Below are positions 58,632 through 64,000 of a stretch of DNA of 64,000 bases, one piece after another (position 1 is the stretch's first letter; the number at the start of each line of letters is the position of its first letter). The notes under the pieces are model-generated. The model searched no databases. It saw nothing but the letters and a program-made list of their open reading frames with translations, and was not told the DNA's origin. The translations under genes were made by a program, and so were the position numbers. The DNA comes from Vicia villosa (taxonomy: Eukaryota; Streptophyta; Magnoliopsida; Fabales; Fabaceae): assembly GCF_029867415.1 (NCBI RefSeq), contig NC_081180.1:142724731-142788730 (forward strand), given 5' to 3'.

Positions 58632-59429
58632 TATGTACTTGTTATTTTGTCTTCGCTTAAGTTATTTTCTGTCATCATTGGTATCAATCCAAGTTATTTT
58701 CTGTTTTCTTATCAAAACAAATTGACTTAAGTTACAATAAAACCAAAACTCATAAGAGTAATATCAGAACAAAGCTCATTTAAGAGTAATATATTCCAAT
58801 ATAACCAAAGCTCATATAACATAAACCATTACAACAGAGTCAAATTAATTGTCACATGAAAGCAGATAAATCTTAAGATCATACAAATATACACATGAAT
58901 TTGAATAGAGGGGTAGAGTAAATTGCACCATAATTTATACTGGTTCAATTCATTTGCCCTTGCTTGTACTTAATCCAGTCTCCAATAAATTCTTATTGGA
59001 AATTTGTTATTCTTCCACTATATAAAATTTTTACAAAGTAAATTTAAATAGAATAAAATAATGTCAAATAATGTTGAACACTAAAATAAACAAATAAACA
59101 ACTTCATTAAAATATTTTATAAAGAGATTTATTCTTAATACTTACTAACACATAAAGAAAAACTGACAATAGTAGAAAAACCTTCATGAGAATTTCATGC
59201 CAATTACCCAGATCCACCCAACGGCAGACCACATGCCACGTCGTGTTCCACACACGTGAACTTATCAACCATCTCCCTTAGTTAAAATGGAAAACACACC
59301 ACTTCACTAGTCTTCAAAACCTTTTCCATTCAAACTTGGATAAAATGAACGCCAGAGAGGGATATGGCATTTCCCCTCATATGCAAGGGGATTGCTTTAT
59401 TAGCACTCAAGCAGTGGTGGATGCTTGGT
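58632..59429. other. Spacer, no gene seen
   Basis: AT-rich. Part (58621-58740) continues the MULE 3' region interrupted by Cassandra. At about 59100-59160 a TTCATTAAAATATTTTATAAA block repeats one found in both copies of the segmental duplication (54963 and 60083), suggesting a more complex rearrangement. Confidence 0.45.
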
Positions 59430-60235
59430 TGTTAGTAAAAATTAACAATTGACACCCTTTTAAGTTAGTTGGATCTATTTCGCTTAAGGAATTATGTTTT
59501 TGTTTGTTTAACTATCATTTTCTGCGTGGTGCCTCCTTAACTTTTTTAGTTGCAGTGGGCCGAAAGAAAATCTTTGCGACAAGCGGCCTTTTACGCATTG
59601 CTTGTCCACCATCTTCATCTCTCGTTTTCATAATACTTTCTAGCGACAGTGTAAATCCTAAAAGCAATCGAAGCGCATATTTTGTAAAATCCTTTGCAAA
59701 TCTTTTTTAACACTCTGATTTTGAAGAAAATGTTTTGAAGTTGGTTTTTGGGAAAAGACATCCAACATCCCCTTCTAGAGCATTCTACACAATCGTATTC
59801 TACCCAACATCCATCACCAAAACAACCAAAAAGGTGTTAAACAAGTTAATGTAATTAATATGGGTCAAAAAATATCTTTGACAATTTGTGAATCATCAAT
59901 TAATATTTAGCTATACACATATTTATTTTAAATTAAGCATTTCATCATATGTAGATATGATATTGGCCCATCATAGAATCTATGGACTTGTGTTGTGCAT
60001 TACCATGACGATTGACATTATTTTCCTTGCGACATTTTACTTTTCATTCTTTGTATAAAAACTAGAATTGATAGAAATTCACTTCATTTAAATATTTTAT
60101 AAACAAATTAATTCTTAAGACTTACTAAAACAAAAAAGATAAGTAAGAAAAAGAACTCTAAATCTCAGAACAAAATTCTTTTTCAGCATTTTCTTGTATT
60201 GGTTATTTATTCCTTTCTTTAAGGTTTTAATAGAA
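59430..60235. repeat. Segmental duplication, copy 2
   Basis: Counterpart of 54150-55106 with many substitutions, so the duplication is old. It lacks the internal ~130-bp duplication of copy 1. No coding frame. Confidence 0.8.
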
Positions 60236-60246
60236 GAAATCGATTT

Positions 60247-60350
60247 CTATTATTTCCACCTGTTGGAGACAATGAATACACAGTACATATTTGGAGCCCT
60301 ATTATTTCCACCTGTTGGAGACAATGAATACACAGTACATATTTGGAGCC
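60247..60350. repeat. Perfect tandem duplication, 52-bp unit x2
   Basis: A 52-bp unit beginning CTATTATTTCCACCTGTTGG starts at 60247 and again at 60299, with no difference seen between the copies. It follows directly after the end of the segmental duplication. Confidence 0.95.
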
Positions 60351-60469
60351 ACGGTTTCGACTTTCACACGGTATGATCGGATCGTAGAGTGACAGATGAC
60401 TAGACAATCTAATATCTAATGCCGCTCGCTTGAATTTTCATGAATGAATAAAATCGTAGAAAATTATTT

Positions 60470-60790
60470 TACTATTAAGATCCATGAGTTATGTTTTAGA
60501 ATAGTATGTTACTCTTATATTTTTTGAGTATTTATAATTTCATCCATGAGTTCTACTATTAAGATCCATGAGTTGTGTTTTAGAATATTATTTTACTCTT
60601 ATATTTTGAGTATTTACAATTTCATCCATGAGTTCTATATGTTTTAGAATATTTATAATTTCATTAACAACCATGAGTTCTACTATTAAGATCCATGATT
60701 TATGTTTTAGAATACTATTTTACTCTTATATTTTGAGTATTTATAATTTCATTAACATCCATCATGCATGAGTTCTACACTAAAGCAATT
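60470..60790. repeat. Degenerate tandem array with ATCCATGAGTT units
   Basis: Three to four copies of a unit of about 80-120 bp containing CTACTATTAAGATCCATGA, TATGTTTTAGAATA, TTTTACTCTTATATTTT and GAGTATTTATAATTTCAT. Related GAGTTCTACA(C/A)TAAAGCAATTTT strings follow at 60770 and 60828. Confidence 0.8.
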
Positions 60791-60991
60791 TTATAAGTAA
60801 CCACAGTGGAATTAATGCCACATTGGGAGTTCTACAATAAAGCAATTTTTAAGGAACGAAAGTGGTATTAAAAATCCCACATCGGTAGAAGATTCTGCAA
60901 CTTGGGATAGTCAAGAGAGTTTTGTTTCACACTATAGAATGTCATTAAAATAAAATAAATTTTATAGAATATTAAGAATTGCTAGAGAAAA

Positions 60992-61000
60992 TTAAACTTG
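60992..61000 (-). terminator. Plant snRNA 3' box
   Basis: On the minus strand CAAGTTTAA lies four bases after the U2 3' end. It fits the plant snRNA 3'-end signal CA(N)0-3AGTNNAA exactly. Confidence 0.8.
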
Positions 61001-61004
61001 AATT

Positions 61005-61200
61005 GGTGGGGTGCGCCAGCAATTGCTATAGTGCAACGCAAGAGCGACACGCGAGAGGCCCAATAGCAAGCTACTGTGGTGGACTCTCCCCCTCAAGAAA
61101 TAAATTTAATATCGTGTGGACCATTGGCCCACATATCAGATATTAAACTGATAAGAACAGATACTACACTTGATCTTAGCCAAAAGGCCGAGAAAGGTAT
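61005..61200 (-). ncRNA. U2: U2 small nuclear RNA
   Basis: The minus strand from 61200 to 61005 (196 nt, the plant U2 length) starts ATACCTTTCTCGGCC. It contains the branch-site recognition sequence GTAGTA at nt 34-39 in the context AAGTGTAGTATCTGTTC, and continues through the stem-loop II text (TGTGGGCCATTGGCCCACA). It passes an Sm-site region (ATTTATTTCTTG) and a purine-rich GAGGGGGAGAG, and ends GCGCACCCCACC. U2 pairs with the intron branch site in the spliceosome. The coding part looks intact, and the promoter and 3' box are all present, so it is probably a working gene. Confidence 0.97.
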
Positions 61201-61224
61201 GCTTATTACCTTCTCTGGCTTTGC

Positions 61225-61276
61225 TTTTTATATTACACATTTTCTCTGTTTCTTCCTTTGTTTCCCGATGTGGGAC
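61225..61276 (-). promoter_or_regulatory. snRNA promoter: USE and TATA box
   Basis: On the minus strand GTCCCACATCGGG (61264-61276) is the plant upstream sequence element, at -64 to -76. A TATA-type GTAATATAAAAA lies at about -25 to -36. The distance between the two is that of RNA polymerase II snRNA genes in plants, as expected for U2. Confidence 0.92.
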
Positions 61277-61280
61277 TTCA

Positions 61281-61920
61281 GTCAGTACACAATTTTGAAC
61301 TTCAACTTACAGGGTAAAGCACTCGACCACTGTTTCTTTTCTCTTACTAAAACAACAAACTTCTCTCTCATCTTCTTTACTTTGAATTTGAATTTGTTAC
61401 TGCTTCAGCAATCTAAGACCACCCCCTTGCTGTGCTTCACTTCTTCCTCATCAATCTAAGACCACCCCCTACTGTGCTTCACTTCTTCCTATTAGCATCA
61501 ATTAATCATTGAGGAAGCTATTAACATCCCAAGTATTCCTCAAACTAACTCACCTTTTTCTTTCTTTCAATTCCTGTAACATCGTCAATCAATCAAACAC
61601 CCCTTATTCTATCTTTACTTTACTGCTTCATTTCTTCCTCCAATAACCTTATACTATCTTTACTGCTTCATTTCTTCCTATAACCATGCATCAATAAGGG
61701 GTATGGAACTATATAATTTACCTTAATTTCTGTCCCCCCTATATCTAACAATCTTTATCATTCAACATCAAACATGGATTACCAAAACTCTAGGTGGGAA
61801 CGGACCAATTACAACAACACACATAAACCCATATATTGTTTTGTTTATCATCATGGGCTGCTTCCATATTGTTTATCATTCATGCATGCCCTCACTACTT
61901 CTTTTCTCACGCCTATGTAT
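61281..61920. other. Spacer with short tandem duplication
   Basis: A piece of about 40 bp (ATCTAAGACCACCCCCT.GCTGTGCTTCACTTCTTCCT type) is repeated at about 61410 and 61455. The rest is pyrimidine-rich spacer without a gene. Confidence 0.5.
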
Positions 61921-61929
61921 TTCTAACCA

Positions 61930-62135
61930 TTCTAAATCAACTTAATATTCTTTCTATTCAAAATCAACTTAATATTCTTCAAATTATTCTTTCTATTCAA
62001 AATCAACTTTATTTTGTTTAAATAAATTATTCTTTCTATTCAAAATCAACTTAATATTCTTTAAATAAATTATTCTTTCTATTCAAAATCAACTTAATTT
62101 ATTTTAAATAAATTATTCTTTCAATTCAAAATCAT
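61930..62135. repeat. Tandem minisatellite, TTCTTTCTATTCAAAATCAACTT unit
   Basis: About five copies of a unit near TTATTCTTTCTATTCAAAATC plus AACTTAAT and AT-rich filler, with spacing of about 40-50 bp. Confidence 0.85.
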
Positions 62136-64000
62136 CAAATTAATATTGTGTCACTAGTGCAAAATGGAGATTAAAATATTTTCATTTTTTTAAATTAATA
62201 GCCTCAAAACCGTTTCTTTGATATTCTTGCAATTCGCATCTAAACTTGTAAAATTGTTTGACTAATCACATACCCGACTTCAACAATATAATTTTTAAAC
62301 CTGATTTTTCTCTTATCAAATTTATAAATATCTAATGTTCTTTTTTAAATATTTTTCTATTTGATTTTAGTCCCGATATCAAAATTTCTTTCTACTTGAT
62401 CCTGCAATTTCAAAACCATTTTAATTCGATTCTTCGTCTCATTTTGTGTGTGGAAAAATTACGTAAATTGAGGTCGTGTCACGTGGATTAGACGTTGCTA
62501 AATAATTTATAATGTTAATATATGATAGATTTTTTATTCTCAATTTTATTAATGATGTTCTATTTCGCCGCTCATTGATAAAAGCTTGTTCCTTAATAGC
62601 GACGCCATACCACTCAAATTATTTTAGTGTAAGTCCACCTGTTTCTCCATTAAAAGTGAGAAATTGGGCACACGTTCGATGTTTGCGGAAAATTAAAGCT
62701 TTCAATATTAAGGCCAACGCGCATCAAATATACCTCATGGGTTTTGTCTAACTGCCCTCATTTTTGAACTCGTCGATTCTTCTTTCTAATATGAAGTTTT
62801 CTTGATTTACACGGCATGACCATCAGGTAGTTCATCCTTCATTGATATACAATTTTGGATTTCTTAAATATTACTTTATTATTATGGGTGCGGATATAGA
62901 AATATTTATTTAAAATAAATCTAGATGGTATTTCGATGTGGAACCGAAAATCAGTAATATAAAGATGAGTAGTTTTTTTCCGTATTGTGGTGCGAGCCTT
63001 TGATGCGGTGGATCGAGGGCGTACCTGGATGATTAACACTACTAAAGTAAAGAGAGGTGTAATTTTGCTAGAAGAAATGAATGAATACATGTTATGACGA
63101 GTGACTGAGCATATATGATGGACGGTTAAAACCCTTCTCGTTTAGTCTTAGACTGTTTGGCCGATATTGCAGAGCTTTTGCCCAGCCTCGAACACATGGT
63201 AATATGTATTCACTTAAGAATGAGATCTACTGCTTTCCTTAGTAGAGTGAAGATTATCTAATGCTACCTAAGGGTGTGCAAAATATCTAAGGCCTAAATC
63301 CATTTTAAATATCCGAATATAATGAAATGGCTATCAACCAAATAATTCTTAAATGGTTGGTTACCCAACCATGTTTTATTTTTGGATCTAGTTAATATCC
63401 AAAAGCCCAAAATCCATCTGGTTCCAAATTTGACCTTTCAAATTCAATTTTATTTCAAATTTCAGAAAGCGTATTTCGCTTCATCTTCAACCTCAAGAGA
63501 TTTTTCTTCTCAATTGCATCACGTTTTCAGGTAGACACATTTCCCTTAATCATAACTCATCTTTTTTCCTTAATCAAAGCTTATCCTCTACCATTTTTTT
63601 CACCACGACTTCAAGGTTTTGCTCAAATTGGTGACGATCCCTAATCCCATATTCCACTATAAATTTGCTCTACTGTAAGTTTCTTCTCAAAGTTGTTCTA
63701 GCAATTTCAAATGCATCAAATTTTGAACTCCTTTATTGACTTGTTCAAATGTCATGAGTTTAGGGATAATATAGCACTTGTGTACCAAACATGGACTATT
63801 TGCTTCTTAGTCTAATTTTAAAAAAAAATTATAATGTGAGGTTAAAAATCACAATCTACTCTAATCCAGTTCAGTATGTCTTAATTTGGTAATTGCAATT
63901 TGAATAAAGTTTTGTTTGTTAAGAATTTTAAACATATATTTAGTCATTGAAGCTATCACATGAGTTATGGTACCTTGGCATTTCTATTTACTTGTTTTAA
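62136..64000. other. AT-rich spacer, no gene seen
   Basis: Short frames only. Around 63270-63430 the text (AAATATCTAAGG, ATATCCGAATAT, AATATCCAAAAGCCC) is vaguely like the ends of hAT elements, and 63460-63640 looks like a pyrimidine-rich leader with a TTTTCAG|GTAGAC string. A gene or element may begin here and continue beyond the window. Confidence 0.4.

Noticed and set aside
60866..60876. USE-like TCCCACATCGG on the plus strand, suggesting another snRNA gene
   Set aside because: No snRNA-like sequence or properly spaced TATA box follows within 70-90 bp. Related CGATGTGGG strings also occur near 34886, so the motif alone is not evidence.

Overview
The window is plant nuclear DNA: AT-rich, with spliced genes, short introns with GT/AG borders, and most of its length in transposable elements and their wreckage. 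The element types point to a papilionoid legume, probably of the galegoid (temperate) group: a SIRE/Maximus-type Ty1/copia element with an env-like 3' reading frame, an Ogre-like LTR fragment and plant-mobile-domain (PMD) carrying elements. The species call is inference from family resemblance, not from a search.

Layout. 1-5184: repeats, an Ogre-like LTR remnant and the left copy of a duplicated flank. 5185-14813: a rearranged SIRE-type copia element on the minus strand, with two equal 1084-bp LTRs, a decayed pol fragment, a decayed env-like frame, and an illegitimate junction where gag, protease and most of integrase should be. 14987-23694: a nest. A PMD gene inside a probable terminal-inverted-repeat element was hit by a 5.46-kb non-autonomous LTR element (16493-21956, target repeat TACAA), whose right LTR was hit by a Stowaway MITE; a hAT-type MITE (target repeat TCCGACAC) sits in the last codons of the PMD gene. 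24167-28000: two small plant genes of unknown function, one ending in a CaaX box. 28000-35200: decayed copia and LTR remnants. 35444-36582: a six-exon caleosin gene with an ABRE-like upstream site. 37739-39480: a copia LTR with primer site. 41497-41874: a small Cys-rich membrane protein gene. 42832-43788: a three-exon HAD-type acid phosphatase / vegetative-storage-protein-like gene on the minus strand. 45487-51400: LTR remnants, a Tourist MITE and a second decayed PMD gene. 51730-53612: BRX1, a ribosome-biogenesis factor with seven exons. 53778-60235: a Stowaway MITE, a segmental duplication, a MULE transposase pseudogene without its catalytic core, and a complete Cassandra TRIM element whose LTRs carry 5S-rRNA-derived sequence. 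61005-61200: an apparently intact U2 snRNA gene on the minus strand with USE, TATA and 3' box. 61281-64000: AT-rich spacer with tandem repeats.

The host genes (unknown protein, CaaX protein, caleosin, Cys-rich protein, acid phosphatase, BRX1, U2) are independent transcription units with no common pathway visible. The most informative structures are the nested insertions, which give a relative insertion order, and the duplicated LTR-plus-flank that records a recombination event. I did not find a clearly new functional system. The best candidates for something under-described are the 718-bp-core LTR element, the chimeric copia locus, and the two conserved small proteins.
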